Shown here: positions 63,521 to 64,000 of the stretch, piece by piece
Layout: the number at the start of each line of letters is the position of its first letter
Position numbering within the stretch: position 1 is the first letter of the stretch
Assembly: GCF_007565055.1 (NCBI RefSeq)
Contig: NC_044558.1
Location: 80,315,444 to 80,379,443 of the forward strand
Reading direction: 5' to 3'
DNA: 64,000 nucleotides
Source of the DNA: Rhinopithecus roxellana
Lineage: Eukaryota > Chordata > Mammalia > Primates > Cercopithecidae
The notes under the pieces: generated by a model
Told to the model about the DNA's origin: nothing
What the model saw: the letters and a program-made list of their open reading frames with translations, nothing else
Database searches by the model: none
Program-made: the position numbers and the translations under genes

Positions 63521-63815
63521 TTTTTTTTTTTTTGAGACACAGTCTTGCTCTGTCGCCCAGGCTGGAGTGCAGTGGCCGGATCTCAGCTCACTGTAAGCTC
63601 CACCTCCCCAGTTTACGCCATTCTCCTGCCTCAGCCTCCGGAGTGGCTGGGACTACAGACGCCCACCACCTCGCCCCGCTAGTTTTTTGTATTTTTTAGT
63701 AGAGACAGGGTTTCACCGTGTTAGCCAGGAGGGTCTCGATCTCCTGGCCTCGTGATCCGCCCGCCTCGGCCTCCCAAAGTGCTGGGATTACAGGCTTGAG
63801 CCACCGCGCCCGGCC
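63521..63815 (-). mobile_element. Young AluY (Old World monkey type)
   Basis: 'gagacacagtcttgctctgt', 'gcagtggccggatctcagct', 'cactgtaagctccacctccc', 'agagacagggtttcaccgtg', 'cttgagccaccgcgcccggc'. The reversed right arm carries GCAGTGGCCGGATCTC, the same diagnostic change as at 28.35 and 51.63 kb. Confidence 0.96.
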
Positions 63816-64000
63816 TAATCGGCACATATTAAAATAAGGAGATTATCCTGACTTCCTCAAGTGGGCCTGCTGCAACCACAGGGCGTTCTTACATGTGAAC
63901 GTGGCAGGTGGGAGTGTCAGCGTCAGAGAGCTGCAGCGGAAGGAGGGTGTGACCGGCCACTGCTGAAGACAACAGGACACCACCAGACAAGAAACACAGT

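Overview
The window is nuclear DNA from a primate, most likely an Old World monkey (Cercopithecidae). Over twenty Alu elements are present, which requires a primate. The three youngest Alus (28.35, 51.63 and 63.52 kb) carry a right-arm change reading GAGATCCGGCCACTGC where human AluY normally reads GAGATCGCGCCACTGC; I associate this form with macaque/baboon AluY lineages. MIR, L2, old L1, hAT DNA transposons and MaLR/ERVL LTRs make up much of the rest. There is no prokaryotic, viral or organellar gene content, and nearly all open frames are chance frames, repeat-borne or low complexity.

Layout. 1-3 kb: two old L1 3' ends, one nested in a hAT-like element, then an Alu. 3.1-4.2 kb: a 66-bp minisatellite grown out of a MIR. 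4.4-4.5 kb: a long imperfect palindrome. 5-13 kb: MaLR LTR, MIR, L1, L2 and Alu remnants. 13-16.5 kb: a locally duplicated segment. 16.9-18.1 kb: a large pyrimidine-rich minisatellite. 18.1-20.9 kb: mostly repeat-poor sequence.

20.9-22.8 kb is the functional centre: a strong CpG island holding one well-supported coding exon on the minus strand (21,689-21,755). It has a good Kozak ATG, a 22-residue signal-peptide-like start and a consensus splice donor. The gene therefore reads leftward, its 5' leader and promoter lie at about 21.76-22.3 kb, and sequence left of 21.69 kb is intron 1 at least until the next, unidentified, exon. I cannot name the gene.

22.8-64 kb is upstream of that promoter and looks intergenic (or intronic to another gene): dense Alu/L1/L2/MIR/LTR debris, several minisatellites, a palindrome-seeded tandem repeat at 49.1 kb, and AT-rich repeat-free stretches that could be conserved non-coding elements. 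One further minus-strand exon candidate (53,959-54,058) has splice-like ends but is weakly supported.

All repeat family names are from memory of consensus sequences, not from a database run. Boundaries are usually good to about 5-20 bases for Alus and 20-60 bases for older elements.
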